From a bacterium (GTDB taxonomy: Bacteria > BMS3Abin14), in contig CP070719.1 of the NCBI GenBank assembly GCA_020350725.1, positions 1 to 64,000 of the forward strand: 64,000 nucleotides of DNA, read 5' to 3'. Of this stretch, positions 15,739 through 26,672 are shown one piece after another; position 1 is the stretch's first letter, and every line of letters starts with the position of its first letter. The translations under genes and the position numbers were made by a program. The notes beneath the pieces are model-generated. The model made no database searches and had not been told where the DNA came from. It saw only the letters and a list, made by a program, of their open reading frames with translations.

Positions 15739-17613
15739 TCAGTCCTCATAGAACGGCTTGAGTCTCTTGCACCGGCTCGGATGCCTCAGCTTCCTCAACG
15801 CCTTGGCCTCGATCTGCCGGATACGCTCCCTGGTCACGGAGAAATTCTGCCCGACCTCTTCAAGGGTGTGATCGGTCCTCTCGTCGATACCGAAGCGCAT
15901 CTTCAGGACCTTTTCCTCCCGTGGGGTCAGGGTCTGGAGGATCCCGCGGACCTGATCCCTGAGGTTGCTGTGCACCACCGCGTCCCCCGGCGAGATGACC
16001 TTTTTGTCCTCGATGAAGTCGCCGAGATGGCTGTCCTCCTCTTCTCCTATGGGCGTCTCCAGGGAGATGGGTTCCTTGGCGATCTTAAGGACCTTCCTGA
16101 CCTTGTCCAGGGGAAGGTCCATCTTTTCGGCGATCTCCTCGGGCGTGGGTTCCCTTCCCAGCTCCTGGACCAGCTGCCTGGACGTTCGGATCAACTTGTT
16201 GATCGTCTCGATCATATGGACCGGGATCCTGATGGTTCGGGCCTGGTCCGCGATGGCCCTCGTGATCGCCTGCCGTATCCACCAGGTGGCGTATGTGGAG
16301 AACTTGTAGCCGCGTCGATACTCGAACTTGTCCACCGCCTTCATCAGTCCTATATTGCCCTCCTGGATCAGGTCCAGGAACTGGAGCCCCCGGTTGGTAT
16401 ATTTTTTGGCGATACTGACGACAAGCCTCAAGTTCGCCTCGACCAGCTCCTGTTTGGCGTCCCGGGCTTTCCTCTCGGCGGCACGGATGAGGTACCCGTC
16501 CCTGACGATATCGCCACAGCACATTGCCGTTTCGATCTCGATCTCCTTCAACCGTTTCTTGCATTCCCGCACGTGCCTCCTGTAGGCCTCCAGTTGAGCG
16601 ATGCTCATCCCTGCTTCACGGGCGGCCGACTTGGCCTCGCCCTTCCTGGCCCGCCGGAGGAGGGTCGTCATCTTCCACTCGGAAAGGCCCGTGCGGTCCG
16701 TCACGGCGGCGACCCGCCCCTGGTAGTGATGGACCTTTTCGCTGAACGCCGTGACCCTGGATGCCAGACGCATGATCTGGCGGGGATTCAGGCTGAGGCT
16801 CTCGACATCTTTTCCAATATCCCTCCTGAGCCTGCTTCTCTTCTTCTCGAGGGTTTCCCTGGCCTCGGGGGTCGCCTCGGAGATCTGCCTGTCAAGGTCC
16901 GCGAGACGATCGAACCTTTTCCCGATCCGGTTGAAAACCTTGATGGCCTCCCTGTGGATCTCCGCATCCCTCTCTTCCCCGTTGACGACCTTGTCCACGA
17001 CTTCAACGAGCTGGCCTCCGCCCTCGGTTTCCTCGGCCTCCTCCGAGTCCTCTGCAACCTCCTCGGGCTCGCCGTTCTCTTCCATCCCCTCCTCGCTGTC
17101 GAAGAGGATCTCCTTGATCTTGACCTCGCCCCCCTTGAGCCTTTCGCCGAGCGTCGTCAGCTCTCTTATGCAGATGGAGTTGCAGGCGACCGTCTCCAGG
17201 ATCTCCTGTTCGCCTTTCTCGATCCTCTTGGCGATCTCAACCTCCCCCTCTCGAGTGAGAAGGTTGATCTGGCCCATCTCCTTCAGATAGAGTCTTACCG
17301 GATCGTCCGTCCTTCCGGCCAGGGTGGGGCCTGCGGCAACTTTGGCGACACTTTTCTTCTCCAGGTCTTCCTCCTCCCTCTCTTCATCGTCTTCGTCAAT
17401 GTCGGCTTTTGTATCCTTTATCTGAATGCCGCGCTCGAAATCGACGATCTCGATATCCATCTCTCCGAACATCCCCATGACCTCATCCAGCTGATCGGAT
17501 GAGACCAGGTTGTCGGGCAGGGCATTGTTGACCTCATCGTAGGTCAGATAACCCTGTTTCTTCCCCTTGGTGATCAGTTCTTTGATCTGTTTGGGTTCAC
17601 CGTGCTCCTTCAT
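15739..17613 (-). CDS. rpoD: RNA polymerase primary sigma factor RpoD
   Basis: A 624-residue group 1 sigma-70 factor. Region 1.1 is at the N-terminus, followed by region 1.2 ([22 protein letters not shown]), a non-conserved acidic insert (~190-350), region 2 ([56 protein letters not shown] pattern), region 3 and region 4 ending [18 protein letters not shown]. It is the last protein gene of the rpsU-yqeY-mutS2-dnaG-rpoD operon, with its ATG overlapping the dnaG stop. Confidence 0.97.
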   Translation of the reverse strand: MKEHGEPKQIKELITKGKKQGYLTYDEVNNALPDNLVSSDQLDEVMGMFGEMDIEIVDFERGIQIKDTKADIDEDDEEREEEDLEKKSVAKVAAGPTLAGRTDDPVRLYLKEMGQINLLTREGEVEIAKRIEKGEQEILETVACNSICIRELTTLGERLKGGEVKIKEILFDSEEGMEENGEPEEVAEDSEEAEETEGGGQLVEVVDKVVNGEERDAEIHREAIKVFNRIGKRFDRLADLDRQISEATPEARETLEKKRSRLRRDIGKDVESLSLNPRQIMRLASRVTAFSEKVHHYQGRVAAVTDRTGLSEWKMTTLLRRARKGEAKSAAREAGMSIAQLEAYRRHVRECKKRLKEIEIETAMCCGDIVRDGYLIRAAERKARDAKQELVEANLRLVVSIAKKYTNRGLQFLDLIQEGNIGLMKAVDKFEYRRGYKFSTYATWWIRQAITRAIADQARTIRIPVHMIETINKLIRTSRQLVQELGREPTPEEIAEKMDLPLDKVRKVLKIAKEPISLETPIGEEEDSHLGDFIEDKKVISPGDAVVHSNLRDQVRGILQTLTPREEKVLKMRFGIDERTDHTLEEVGQNFSVTRERIRQIEAKALRKLRHPSRCKRLKPFYED

Positions 17614-19403
17614 TCGTCGTTTTCTCCTCCAGAGGTAGGGATTACGGCGCCATCAGCGCTCGGCCTGCGGGATCTCAGGCCATCCAGCTCCCGTGTCAGC
17701 CGCTGCCATTCTCCTGCCAGCTCCTGGACCTTCTCCTCGAGTCCTTGCTCCACCGCCACAGCCCACTTCCGCTTCTTTTCCTGGATATTGCGCTCCAGCT
17801 TCTTCTGGGCAAACCACCGAAGGCAGCTGTCCAGGGACTCGTCCACTCCCTCTACGGGGTCTTCCAGGGCCCACCTCGTCAGGGCATTCTTGAGATTGTC
17901 GTCCACAGCATCCACAAGGGAGTTTAAATTAACACCGGCGTAGAGCTTTTCAACCAGTCCGGACATGCCCGGGCCGGTGAAATCCTCCGGTGTTAGTGTT
18001 TCTCTGATCCTGGAAACAGTTGACGGGTTTCTGATCATTATGTGCACAAGCAGCTCCTCCCTTCTCGGAATGAACCCCTGCGGGCCCTCCGGAGGGGAGG
18101 ATGCTTGTTTTCTAACCTTAAGTGAAGAGAGTTTCGCCCTCAGGTCATGCTGCTCTATTTTAAGCTCTTCAGCAACTTCCTTCAAGTAAACTCCCTGCTT
18201 TGCCCTATCCCCTATTTTAGCCAAATAGGGGACAATTGCATCAAGAACTTTAACCCTGCTGTCGGCATTCCCGCCGGGAAAGAGCCTTCTGGCCTCTTCG
18301 AGGGCGAAGGTGATGATCGGTTGAGCCCGGGATATTTTCCGGGTGAGCATTTCCCGGCCCTTGTCCCTCAGGTAGCTGTCCGGATCCTGTCCAGGTTCCA
18401 GCGGGGCAACCTGGCACTGAAACCCCGCCTCGAGGAGGATCATCCCGCTCCTCAGAGCGGCCTTTGTGCCCGCCTCGTCTCCGTCGAAGAGGAGGACGCA
18501 GCTGTCGGTCAGACGCCTGATCCGCCTCGCCTGGTCACCGGTCAGGGCCGTTCCCAAAACACCTACAACGTTCCGGATGCCCCCCTGATGGAGGGATATC
18601 ACATCCAGATACCCCTCCGTGAGGATGACGGATCCCTCATCTCTGATATGGGATGCGGCGACATCCATCCCGAAGAGGGAGTCCCCCTTTCGGTAGATGG
18701 GAGTCTCAGGCGTGTTGATATACTTGGGCAGCTGGTCATCCAGCACCCTCCCTCCAAACCCGAGGACCCTGCCGCTCAGGTCCCTGATGGGGAAGACGAC
18801 CCTGTCCCTGAACCTGTCGTAGGGCTCCTTCGGTCCATCTCCCTGGACGGCCAGGCCGCATTCGACGGCCAGCCCGTGATCGATACCCTCCTCCTTCAAT
18901 CTCTCCAGGAGATTCCTCCATCCCTTGGGGGCGTAACCCAGGCCGAAGACCCTGCTGACGTCCGAGTGGATGCCCCTGGCCTGGAGATAGTCCCTGGCCC
19001 TTCGTCCTTCGTCGGTCCTCATCAGGTGGGCCGAGAAAAACTCGAAGGCGATCCGGTTGGCCCGGTAAAGAAGATCCTTCCGATCCCTCCTCGGTCCGCT
19101 GTCGAACTCCCTCTCAGGCAGATCGATGCCCGCCCTGCCGGCCAGTTTCCTCAGGGCATCGGCGAAGGGAAGGCCGTCATGGAGCATGACGAAACGGATG
19201 ACATCACCTCCGGTGTTGCAGCCGAAACAGTGAAAGATCTGCTTGGAAGCATTCACCGTGAAGGAGGGAGTCTTCTCCTGGTGGAAGGGGCAGAGACCCT
19301 TGAAGTTGGCCCCTGATTTCTTGAGGCTGACGTGTTGGCCCACAACGTCCACCACGTCACTGGCCTCCTTGACCCTCTCTATGATGTTTTCGTCCCACCG
19401 CAT
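17610..19403 (-). CDS. dnaG: DNA primase DnaG
   Basis: A 597-residue primase with the CHC2 zinc finger at the N-terminus ([15 protein letters not shown] ... [11 protein letters not shown]), the catalytic core with TOPRIM (~residues 255-340, [14 protein letters not shown] and LLFDGDEAG) and a C-terminal helicase-binding region. It makes RNA primers for replication. Overlaps rpoD by 4 nt; 60 nt separate it from mutS2. Confidence 0.97.
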   Translation of the reverse strand: MRWDENIIERVKEASDVVDVVGQHVSLKKSGANFKGLCPFHQEKTPSFTVNASKQIFHCFGCNTGGDVIRFVMLHDGLPFADALRKLAGRAGIDLPEREFDSGPRRDRKDLLYRANRIAFEFFSAHLMRTDEGRRARDYLQARGIHSDVSRVFGLGYAPKGWRNLLERLKEEGIDHGLAVECGLAVQGDGPKEPYDRFRDRVVFPIRDLSGRVLGFGGRVLDDQLPKYINTPETPIYRKGDSLFGMDVAASHIRDEGSVILTEGYLDVISLHQGGIRNVVGVLGTALTGDQARRIRRLTDSCVLLFDGDEAGTKAALRSGMILLEAGFQCQVAPLEPGQDPDSYLRDKGREMLTRKISRAQPIITFALEEARRLFPGGNADSRVKVLDAIVPYLAKIGDRAKQGVYLKEVAEELKIEQHDLRAKLSSLKVRKQASSPPEGPQGFIPRREELLVHIMIRNPSTVSRIRETLTPEDFTGPGMSGLVEKLYAGVNLNSLVDAVDDNLKNALTRWALEDPVEGVDESLDSCLRWFAQKKLERNIQEKKRKWAVAVEQGLEEKVQELAGEWQRLTRELDGLRSRRPSADGAVIPTSGGENDE

Positions 19404-19463
19404 GGAATCAGCTGATCTCTAATATTCCCACTTTTCCGCGCCGCTCATCCGGGCTGCCGCAGG

Positions 19464-21815
19464 TCATTCCTTCAGCTCAACGATAGTGACCCCTGCCCCT
19501 CCCTGCTCCGGGGGGGCCTGATGGCAGGCCTGGACCCTGGGGTCTCCGTCCAGGGTCTCCAGGATGGCTCTGCGGAGAGCCCCGGTACCCTTTCCATGGA
19601 CGATCCTCAGGCTCCTGTGCGGACCGATGAATGATCGATCGAGGACCCGGTCCACCGAACGGAGAGCCTCCTCGACGGTGCATCCGAGGACGCTGATCTC
19701 TGCGGGGGATGCCCCTTCACCCTGATAGTTGACGGAGGGATGCCCCGCCGCTTTCGGGCATGTCTTCTCCCCGCCGTTCTCGATGGCGGTCAGGTGGTCC
19801 ACAGGAAGCCTCATCCTGATGCCACCGGCCTGGACTTCCGCCTCGTGCCCTTCCCCGGTCAGGGAAAGGACGGTGCCGGTGACCCCAAGTGGCGCCACCT
19901 CGACAGTCTGACCCTTCCTGACTGGCCCGCCCCGCCCCCTTTTCACAGGTGACGGCGGCATCCTTGTCGAAATCTCCTCCGCCATAAGAGCGACCTCTTC
20001 GTTCAGCCGGGCGGTTCCTGTTTCCGGCCGCGCCCTGATCTCCTTCAGGAGCGCTTTGCCTCTTTTGGCCAGATCCCTGATCAGAGCGCCGGCCTCCCTT
20101 CTGGCCTCGGCCCTGATCTTTCCTGCCTCCTCGCGGGCCCTCTCCTGGCGGATCCGGAGCCGCTCCCTCTCGACCTCGAGACGGCCAGCGACCTCTTCAG
20201 CCCGCGTGCGCGCCCTCGTTTCCCGGTCCAGCTCCTGGCTGAGCCTTCCGAGAAGTTCATCCACCCTGACGGCCCCGGTACCCATGATCTCCTTCGCCCT
20301 GCCGGTGATCTCCTGCCCGATACCGAGCTTCTCGGCGATCTCGAGAGCGTGGCTGCGTCCGGGCATGTCCATGCGTATCTCATAGGTCGGGCGCAGGGTT
20401 TCCGGGTCGAAAACAGCCGAGGCATTCCTTGCATAGGGCGCCCTGAAGGCGAACTCCTTCAGCAGGTTGTGGTGGGTGGTCACCGCAGTCCAGGCGCCCG
20501 CCTCGTGCAGAACCTCCAGGAGGGCTACTCCGAGGGCCGAGCCCTCCTGGGGATCGGTTCCCGCTCCCAGCTCGTCAAGGAGGACGAGAGTGTCTCCATG
20601 GGCCTGCCTCAGGATATCCGAGATCACGGAGATGTGGGCCGAGAAGGTGCTCAGGCTCTGGGCCAGGCTCTGTTCGTCCCCTATGTCGGCGAATATCCTC
20701 CCGAAGACCCGCATCCGGCTCGACCCGTCCACAGGCACCGGTATCCCGGTCTGCACCATGAGGGTCAGAAGGCCCAGGGTCTTGAGGGCAACCGTCTTGC
20801 CTCCCGTGTTGGGGCCGGTTATGACAAGGGTGCGTGACCCTGTGTCCAGACCGAGATCGATGGGAACACAGCCGCCGTCAGGTCTGAGTTCCAGCAGTGG
20901 ATGCCGGGCCTTTCTGAGCGCGATCCTGTCGTCGTCAACGGCGGGGAGAACGCCCTTGATCTTCCGCCCGAATCGGGCCTTGGCAAGGACCACGTCCAGT
21001 CGTGACAGGAGGTCAAGGTTGGCCGCCAGCCCGTGGCGGATGTCCCTTGCCGCCGAACTCATCCGCGCCAATGCCTTTCTGGCCTCCTCCTCGGCCTGAG
21101 CCTGCGCCTTGACGAGCCGGTTGTTCAGATCCACGGCGAAGAGCGGTTCGACAAAGACGGTCTGGCCGCTCTGCGAGGTGTCCTGGACGACGGCTTCGAA
21201 GGCGCGGTGATATTCCGGTTTTGCCGGGACCACATATCGCCCGTTCCTCTGGGTGACATAGACGTCCTGCAGGACCTTTTTCGTCGAAGGCTTTCCGGCA
21301 AAATCCTCCAGCCTGCGCACGATGCTGTCCCGGGCGGACCGGAGTTCCTTTCTGCATCTGGCCAGCTCGCTGCTTGCGGCATCGAGGACCTCTCCCGAAT
21401 CGGCAACAGCTCCCCGGACCCAGTTCTCCCAGTCCCCGTACGAGACCATTCCCGCCACGATCTCCGACAGGAGCGGGGCATCCCGGCCCGCCTCCCGGAA
21501 AAGCTTCTTGATCCTGCGAACCACCGCCTGGTTGCCGACAAGGGCCAGGAGGTCGTCCGGAGTGAGGACGATGCCCTCTATGCTCAGTCTCCTCAGTACG
21601 GGGTCGGTGTCCCTGACGGAGGCGAGATCGGGCTCGGCGTTCTCCAGGAGGCGCATGGCCTCCCTTGTCAGGTCAAGGTCGTACCCTGTCCTCTCGGCAT
21701 CATCTCCGGGACGGAGCCTTTTGACGAGCTCGGCACCGGGGTGTGATTGGGCACACTGGGCGACGTGAGACAGGAGCTCGGGGAACTCGAGGACTGTAAG
21801 AGCGTGATGGTCCAT
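19464..21815 (-). CDS. mutS2: MutS2 family ATPase/endonuclease
   Basis: A 783-residue MutS2 protein: core/lever domains, ATPase with Walker A (ITGPNTGGKTVALK) and Walker B (LVLLDELGAGTDP), a long coiled coil (~515-600), a KOW-like segment (VRKGQTVEVAPLG) and a C-terminal Smr domain with HGKGTGALRRAI. MutS2 suppresses homologous recombination and/or rescues collided ribosomes. Unusually, the LDLR motif expected at the start of the Smr domain is replaced by VLGC (EISVLGCTVEEA), which may reduce nuclease activity. It sits between yqeY and dnaG. Confidence 0.94.
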   Translation of the reverse strand: MDHHALTVLEFPELLSHVAQCAQSHPGAELVKRLRPGDDAERTGYDLDLTREAMRLLENAEPDLASVRDTDPVLRRLSIEGIVLTPDDLLALVGNQAVVRRIKKLFREAGRDAPLLSEIVAGMVSYGDWENWVRGAVADSGEVLDAASSELARCRKELRSARDSIVRRLEDFAGKPSTKKVLQDVYVTQRNGRYVVPAKPEYHRAFEAVVQDTSQSGQTVFVEPLFAVDLNNRLVKAQAQAEEEARKALARMSSAARDIRHGLAANLDLLSRLDVVLAKARFGRKIKGVLPAVDDDRIALRKARHPLLELRPDGGCVPIDLGLDTGSRTLVITGPNTGGKTVALKTLGLLTLMVQTGIPVPVDGSSRMRVFGRIFADIGDEQSLAQSLSTFSAHISVISDILRQAHGDTLVLLDELGAGTDPQEGSALGVALLEVLHEAGAWTAVTTHHNLLKEFAFRAPYARNASAVFDPETLRPTYEIRMDMPGRSHALEIAEKLGIGQEITGRAKEIMGTGAVRVDELLGRLSQELDRETRARTRAEEVAGRLEVERERLRIRQERAREEAGKIRAEARREAGALIRDLAKRGKALLKEIRARPETGTARLNEEVALMAEEISTRMPPSPVKRGRGGPVRKGQTVEVAPLGVTGTVLSLTGEGHEAEVQAGGIRMRLPVDHLTAIENGGEKTCPKAAGHPSVNYQGEGASPAEISVLGCTVEEALRSVDRVLDRSFIGPHRSLRIVHGKGTGALRRAILETLDGDPRVQACHQAPPEQGGAGVTIVELKE

Positions 21816-21884
21816 CTCGCCTCGTGGTTGAGACAGGTGGGTGTTCCTCTTCGGGGATGCCTGCCGGGTTGTCTCAGCGCGCCC

Positions 21885-22331
21885 TCAGACCGAGAGGAGC
21901 TCCCGGACGATCTGGTTCACCAGCTTTCCATCCGCCTGGCCGCGCACCTTTGGCATCACTTCCTTCATCACCGCTCCAAGATCAGCGGACGAGGTGGCCC
22001 CCGTGGCCGATATCACCTGCCGGACCAGAGAGCGGATGTCGTCCTCGGACAACTGTTCGGGCATGTATTCTGAGAGGATCGCCAGTTCGGCTTCCTCCTT
22101 GTCCACCAGGTCCTGGCGGCCGCCCTCCCGGAAAGCGTCGATGCTCTCCCTGCGACGCTTGGCAGCGGACGTGATCTCCTGGAGGACCTGATCCTCATCC
22201 AGGGAGGCCATGTTGTCGATCTCGCGGTTCCTGATGGACGCCAGAAGGAAGCGAAGGACGGAAACCCTTGTTCCGTCCTTCGCTTTCAGTGATCTTTTCA
22301 GGTCTTCCTGTATTCTTTCCAGAAGTTTCAA
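21885..22331 (-). CDS. GatB/YqeY domain-containing protein
   Basis: A 148-residue YqeY protein made of the tail domain shared with GatB. MKLLERIQEDLKRSLKAKD at the N-terminus and GAVMKEVMPKVRGQADGKLVN near the C-terminus are typical. In GatB the domain helps tRNA recognition; the free-standing protein has no firm role. It follows rpsU by 1 nt in the macromolecular synthesis operon. Confidence 0.92.
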   Translation of the reverse strand: MKLLERIQEDLKRSLKAKDGTRVSVLRFLLASIRNREIDNMASLDEDQVLQEITSAAKRRRESIDAFREGGRQDLVDKEEAELAILSEYMPEQLSEDDIRSLVRQVISATGATSSADLGAVMKEVMPKVRGQADGKLVNQIVRELLSV

Positions 22332-22332
22332 C

Positions 22333-22527
22333 TCAGCGCTGCCTCCTGGCCATCTTGGCCATCTTCTTGCGCGCGGCGATCATCTTGCGTTTTCTCTGAA
22401 TGCTTGGCTTCTCGTAGTATTCCCTTTTCCTGATCTCGGAAAGAATTCCGGACTTCTCGCACTGTTTCTTAAAACGGCGAAGGGCACCCTCGAAGCTTTC
22501 ATTTTCTCTGACCCTTACACCCGGCAT
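22333..22527 (-). CDS. rpsU: 30S ribosomal protein S21
   Basis: A 64-residue basic protein: [21 protein letters not shown]... ending RRQR, standard for S21. It heads the rpsU-yqeY-mutS2-dnaG-rpoD operon. A GGAGGG ribosome site precedes the ATG and a candidate promoter lies 60 nt upstream. Confidence 0.96.
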   Translation of the reverse strand: MPGVRVRENESFEGALRRFKKQCEKSGILSEIRKREYYEKPSIQRKRKMIAARKKMAKMARRQR

Positions 22528-22580
22528 TCACAACCCTCCTCTCCACGGAGCATATTACGAATATCTTCGTCAAATACTGT

Positions 22581-22608
22581 AGTTTAATAAAATTCCAAAT
22601 TAATTCAA
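22581..22608 (-). promoter_or_regulatory. Candidate promoter of the rpsU-rpoD operon
   Basis: TTGAAT (22608-22603) and TAAACT (22586-22581) on the minus strand are spaced by 16 nt in an AT-rich stretch between hinT and rpsU. Confidence 0.5.
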
Positions 22609-22624
22609 GGTTTTTATCCGACGC

Positions 22625-22966
22625 TCAGGCCATGGGGCCCAGTTTCCTGCCGCCGATGAGGTGAAGGTGAAGGTGAAAGACCTCCTGGCCGCCGTCAGGG
22701 TTACAGTTCACCAGGACTCGGTAACCGCTTTCGGCCACACCGCGCTCTTTGGCGATCAGGGCCGCTCTCGTCATCATCCGGCCAAGAAGCCCCTCCTGTT
22801 CCGGACCAGGGTCATTGAGGGTCGCCAGGTGCTCCCTGGGGATAATGAGGACGTGGACGGGCGCCTTCGGACTGATGTCGTCGAAGGCGATCATCTCCTC
22901 GTCCCGGTAGGAGACCTTGGCGGGGATCTCCCCGCCGGCGATCTTACAGAAGATACAGTCGCTCAT
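22625..22966 (-). CDS. HIT family purine nucleotide phosphoramidase (HinT-like)
   Basis: A 113-residue histidine-triad protein: N-terminal CIFCKIAGGEIPA, C-terminal triad GGQEVFHLHLHLIGGR (His-x-His-x-His). HinT enzymes hydrolyse nucleoside phosphoramidates and lysyl-AMP. The start at 22966 follows a GGGAGGG site and removes a spurious N-terminal extension. It lies 108 nt after hisIE and may be the last gene of the histidine run. The gap contains AT-rich near-repeats (AAATCCAA-like). Confidence 0.93.
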   Translation of the reverse strand: MSDCIFCKIAGGEIPAKVSYRDEEMIAFDDISPKAPVHVLIIPREHLATLNDPGPEQEGLLGRMMTRAALIAKERGVAESGYRVLVNCNPDGGQEVFHLHLHLIGGRKLGPMA

Positions 22967-23074
22967 GAAGATCCCTCCCTCTCTTACTACAAAATCCAAT
23001 GTGCAAAGTCCAAAATGAAAAGCATCGCCCCAGTTTCTCACCATGTTTGTTTTTCCAAGGTTTAGTTTTCGATT

Positions 23075-23788
23075 TTAGACCTTGGATTTTGGACTGTTCT
23101 TCTTCCTTTCCGCTTTCTCTGCGAGGCCGGACTTTCCGAACCTCCTCACCAGTTCGTCCTGCACCTGTTCCGGTGAGACATCCGCCATGGCGAGCAGCAC
23201 CCAGGCGTGATAGATCAGATCCGCCGCCTCATGGATGACCCTGTCGGGGCCTTGATCCATCGCTTCGACCAGTTCCCGGGCCTCCTCGAGGACCTTGTCA
23301 CCGACAGCGTCACGACCTCCCGTGAGAAGGCGGCTGGTGTAGGAATCGTCCCTCGGCGACCGTTTCCGGTCGCTGATGATCCCGAAGAGCCGGTCAAGGA
23401 CCTCCCTGCTCTCCCTGTCTTCGTAGACCTCTGCCTCGTTGAACACCTTATCGGACACCGTCTTCCCCGACAGGGTCCTGTAGAAGCAGGAACGGTGGCC
23501 CGTGTGGCAGGCAGCCACCTTCTGGTCAACCCGGATGAGAAGGGCGTCGCCGTCACAGTCGTACAGGATCTCCTCGACCGCCTGAACATGTCCCGAGGAC
23601 TCGCCCTTCTGCCAGATCTTCCGGCGTGACCGGGAGAAGAAATGCGCCAATCCGGTGGCCAGCGTCCTCTCGAGTGCCTCCCGGTTCATGTAGGCGACCA
23701 TGAGGACCTGACCGTTTTCACGGTCCTGAACGATGGCTGGGATCAGTCCGTCCGCGTCGAATTTTAATTCATCCCACTGTGTCTTCAT
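23075..23788 (-). CDS. hisIE: Bifunctional phosphoribosyl-AMP cyclohydrolase / phosphoribosyl-ATP pyrophosphatase
   Basis: Fusion of HisI (residues ~1-125, with [22 protein letters not shown] and [13 protein letters not shown]) and HisE (~130-225, with [28 protein letters not shown]). It catalyses steps two and three of histidine synthesis. The C-terminal Lys/Ser-rich tail is low-complexity. It lies 104 nt downstream of hisF. Confidence 0.94.
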   Translation of the reverse strand: MKTQWDELKFDADGLIPAIVQDRENGQVLMVAYMNREALERTLATGLAHFFSRSRRKIWQKGESSGHVQAVEEILYDCDGDALLIRVDQKVAACHTGHRSCFYRTLSGKTVSDKVFNEAEVYEDRESREVLDRLFGIISDRKRSPRDDSYTSRLLTGGRDAVGDKVLEEARELVEAMDQGPDRVIHEAADLIYHAWVLLAMADVSPEQVQDELVRRFGKSGLAEKAERKKNSPKSKV

Positions 23789-23892
23789 CTTTTCTTCGTG
23801 AACCGATGGCGGGGCTTTCCCCTTCTGTTTCCGGGCCTGACCCTTGTCCCTTCCCCTTCGTGTACGACCCGCAATTTTCCTCGCGACCCCTG

Positions 23893-24681
23893 TTACTCCC
23901 GTACCATGATGCCCCGGGACCGGAGATAGTCCTTCGCCTCCTGGACCGTGTATTCCCTGAAGTGAAAGATGGAAGCGGCCAGAACGGCGTCGGCCCCGCC
24001 TGTGGCGAAACCCTCGTAAAGATGATGGAGGGTCCCGGCGCCGCCCGAGGCGATGACCGGGATGGAAACGGCATCGGTTATGGCCCGGGTCAGATCAAGA
24101 TCGTAACCGTCCTTTGTCCCGTCCCTGTCCATGCTGGTCAACAGGATCTCTCCCGCACCATACTCTTCCATCCGTCTGGCCCACTGGATCGCGTCGATAC
24201 CGGTGGATTCTCTTCCCCCGTGGGTGTAGGTCTCCCAGGCCGGTCTGCGGCCCTTCCCCCCTTTTCTCTTTGCGTCTATGGCCACCACGATACACTGGGA
24301 TCCGAACCGCAGGCTTGCCTCGCGCACGAATTCCGGATTGGAAACGGCTGCGGTGTTGATGCTGACCTTGTCTGCACCGGCCTTGAGCAGCTCCCGGATG
24401 TTATCGAGGTTCCGGACACCGCCGCCGACGGTCAGTGGTATAAACACCGTCTCGGCCGTTCGTTTGACCACATCGAGCAGGATCGCCCTTCGATCCGATG
24501 AGGCCGTTATGTCCAGGAAGGTGATCTCGTCCGCTCCCTGCTCGTCGTAGGCGGTAGCCACCTCGACGGGGTCTCCCGCGTCAATGAGGTTGACAAACTG
24601 CACTCCCTTGACCACCCGGCCTTCGGTGACATCCAGGCAGGGGATGATCCTCTTGGCCAGCTCAGCCCTCCCCCTCTTCAA
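23893..24681 (-). CDS. hisF: Imidazole glycerol phosphate synthase subunit HisF
   Basis: A (beta-alpha)8 cyclase subunit that, with HisH, converts PRFAR to IGP and AICAR. Key motifs [17 protein letters not shown] and [16 protein letters not shown] are present with the two catalytic aspartates. A TTG start with GAGGGAG 7 nt upstream overlaps the hisA stop. The first ~7 residues before LAKRI are extra, so initiation slightly downstream (CTG) cannot be excluded. Confidence 0.95.
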   Translation of the reverse strand: MKRGRAELAKRIIPCLDVTEGRVVKGVQFVNLIDAGDPVEVATAYDEQGADEITFLDITASSDRRAILLDVVKRTAETVFIPLTVGGGVRNLDNIRELLKAGADKVSINTAAVSNPEFVREASLRFGSQCIVVAIDAKRKGGKGRRPAWETYTHGGRESTGIDAIQWARRMEEYGAGEILLTSMDRDGTKDGYDLDLTRAITDAVSIPVIASGGAGTLHHLYEGFATGGADAVLAASIFHFREYTVQEAKDYLRSRGIMVRE

Positions 24682-25418
24682 AGGCGGTCTCCCTCTCTCT
24701 GAACCGCCTCGATAGCCCTCGTGAGATCGATGGTCCCCTCGTAGAGGGATCTGCCGAGGATGACGGCACGCACTCCCTTGTCCTCGAGTTCGGCCACGGC
24801 GAGGATGTCGTCATGGCTGTGCATGCCTCCGGACAGGACTATGGGGATGTCTATCGCCTCGGCCAGTTCCGTCGTCGCTTCGAGGTTGGGACCCGTGAGG
24901 GCTCCGTCCCTGACGATATCGGTGTAAATAATATGGCTGACGCCGATCCTTTCCAGTTCCAGGGAGAGGTCAACGGCCCTCTTTTCGGTGATCTCCTGCC
25001 AGCCTTGCACAGCTACAAACCCCCCCTTGGCATCGATTCCAACCGCCACGCGTCCCGGGAATTTTTCGCACGCCGAGGCCACGAGGTCGATATTCTGGTG
25101 GGCGGCCGTTCCCATGATGACCCGGTCGACACCCAGTTGGAGGTAATCCTCCACAACCTCGAGGGATCGGATGCCCCCGCCCAGTTCCAGGGGGATGTCA
25201 ACAGCGTCCAGGATCCTCGCGATGGCCCCGAGGTTGCGGGGCTCTCCTGCAACAGCCCCGTCCAGGTCCACCAGGTGCAGCATCCGGGCCCCGAGGGATT
25301 GCCACTTCTCGGCCATCTCTTCGGGATGTTCTGAATAGACCTTTGCTGTGTCCATCTCTCCCTGATAGAGCCGGACACACTTTCCCTCCTTCAGGTCTAT
25401 GGCGGGCAGAATGAGCAT
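24678..25418 (-). CDS. hisA: ProFAR isomerase HisA
   Basis: A 246-residue half-barrel-duplicated enzyme with N-terminal [20 protein letters not shown] and the catalytic Asp of PAIDLK. It isomerises ProFAR to PRFAR. It abuts hisH (one-base spacing) and overlaps hisF. Confidence 0.96.
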   Translation of the reverse strand: MLILPAIDLKEGKCVRLYQGEMDTAKVYSEHPEEMAEKWQSLGARMLHLVDLDGAVAGEPRNLGAIARILDAVDIPLELGGGIRSLEVVEDYLQLGVDRVIMGTAAHQNIDLVASACEKFPGRVAVGIDAKGGFVAVQGWQEITEKRAVDLSLELERIGVSHIIYTDIVRDGALTGPNLEATTELAEAIDIPIVLSGGMHSHDDILAVAELEDKGVRAVILGRSLYEGTIDLTRAIEAVQREGDRL

Positions 25419-26072
25419 TCAATCCTCCTTGCGGCCACGGACAATGATGCCGAAGTTCTCAAGCACCCTCAGCCCCCAGGGTGCGCTCTTCTCCGGGTGG
25501 AATTGCGTGGCGAAGAGATTGTCCCTGGCGAAAGCGGAACAGAACCTGACGCCGTAATCGGTCCAGCCTGCCATGCTTTCCTCACTGTCCGGCAGCACAT
25601 AGTAGGAGTGGACAAAATAGAAAAAGGACCCATCGGGAATACCTGCGAAAAGTGGGTTGGGGCGGCCGATGTGGACTCTGTTCCACCCCATATGGGGAAC
25701 CTTCAGTTTCGCGTCGTGGGGAAAGCGGACAACTCTCCCGGGAATGATGTCCAGCCCCTGATGGATGCCGAACTCCTCGCTAACAGACATGAGAAGCTGC
25801 ATCCCCAGGCAGATGCCGAGAAACGGCTTTCCCTCCATTATGGCCTCCCTGACGGGCTCGACCATTCGGGCCTGTGTCAGGTTCCCCATGCAGTCCCTGA
25901 AAGCTCCCACCCCGGGGAGCACCACCCCGTCGGCTGAGGAGATGTCGGCCGGATCGCTGGAGACGATCGCCTGCACACCGGCCCTCTCCAGGCCCTTCTG
26001 GGCGCTCCTGAGGTTTCCCATGCCGTAGTCCACGACGATCACTGTAGGCGGTCCGGACGCCAGGTCCTCCAT
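25419..26072 (-). CDS. hisH: Imidazole glycerol phosphate synthase glutaminase subunit HisH
   Basis: A class I glutamine amidotransferase of 217 residues with VVDYGMGNLRSAQKGLERAG, the nucleophile Cys in GICLGMQLL and the His/Glu pair in QFHPEKSAPWG. It feeds ammonia to HisF. Start overlaps the hisB stop. Confidence 0.96.
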   Translation of the reverse strand: MEDLASGPPTVIVVDYGMGNLRSAQKGLERAGVQAIVSSDPADISSADGVVLPGVGAFRDCMGNLTQARMVEPVREAIMEGKPFLGICLGMQLLMSVSEEFGIHQGLDIIPGRVVRFPHDAKLKVPHMGWNRVHIGRPNPLFAGIPDGSFFYFVHSYYVLPDSEESMAGWTDYGVRFCSAFARDNLFATQFHPEKSAPWGLRVLENFGIIVRGRKED

Positions 26073-26662
26073 CAGCTTCCGATCCTCCCCTTGGTGGAGG
26101 GCACGCCCTGCACCCTGGGATCGACGGAGGTGGCCTGATCGAGCGCCTTGGCGAAGGCCTTGAAAACAGCCTCTGCGATGTGGTGACGATTGCGGCCGTG
26201 ATCCACCCGGATGTGAAGGTTCGCCCCGGCATTGTTGCAGAAGGCCTGGAAGAACTCCGGGACCAGCTCCATGGAAAATCCCCCGACGATCCCGTCGAGG
26301 GACGGGATGGAAAAAGCCAGGTAGGGCCGTCCACCTATGTCGATGGCGACCATTGCCAGGGCCTCATCCATGGGCAGGACGGCCCACCCGTAGCGCCTGA
26401 TACCCGCCGCCTCCCCCAGGGATTCCTTCACCGCCTGGCCCAGACATATGCCCACATCCTCCACCGTGTGGTGGGCGTCGACCTCCAGATCCCCCGTTGC
26501 CCGGACCGAGAGGTCAAACAGCCCGTGCCGCGTGAACAGGTCCAGCATGTGGTCGAGGAAGGGCACTCCCGTCTCAATGTCCGCCTGCCCACTGCCGTCG
26601 AGCCCCAGGGTCAGCCCGATGCTGGTCTCTTTCGTCTCCCTTTGGATGTCCGATCGCCTCAT
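26072..26662 (-). CDS. hisB: Imidazoleglycerol-phosphate dehydratase HisB
   Basis: Monofunctional IGPD of 196 residues (no phosphatase domain). Motifs [24 protein letters not shown] and [14 protein letters not shown] supply the metal-binding histidines. I start at 26662 (AAGGAG 6 nt upstream) rather than at a longer ATG within hisC. Histidinol phosphatase is not in the cluster. Confidence 0.95.
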   Translation of the reverse strand: MRRSDIQRETKETSIGLTLGLDGSGQADIETGVPFLDHMLDLFTRHGLFDLSVRATGDLEVDAHHTVEDVGICLGQAVKESLGEAAGIRRYGWAVLPMDEALAMVAIDIGGRPYLAFSIPSLDGIVGGFSMELVPEFFQAFCNNAGANLHIRVDHGRNRHHIAEAVFKAFAKALDQATSVDPRVQGVPSTKGRIGS

Positions 26663-26672
26663 GCCTCTCTCC

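Noticed and set aside
15673-17502. A 609-codon open frame on the plus strand opposite rpoD
   Set aside because: It is the antisense shadow of rpoD in GC-rich codon usage; its translation is Asp/Leu/Gly/Pro-rich without domains, while rpoD on the other strand is unmistakable.
22967-23074. AT-rich near-repeats (AAATCCAA, CCAAGGT...ACCTTGG) between hinT and hisIE as a terminator
   Set aside because: The arms mismatch in the stem and there is no clear T run; it may be simple low-complexity sequence.
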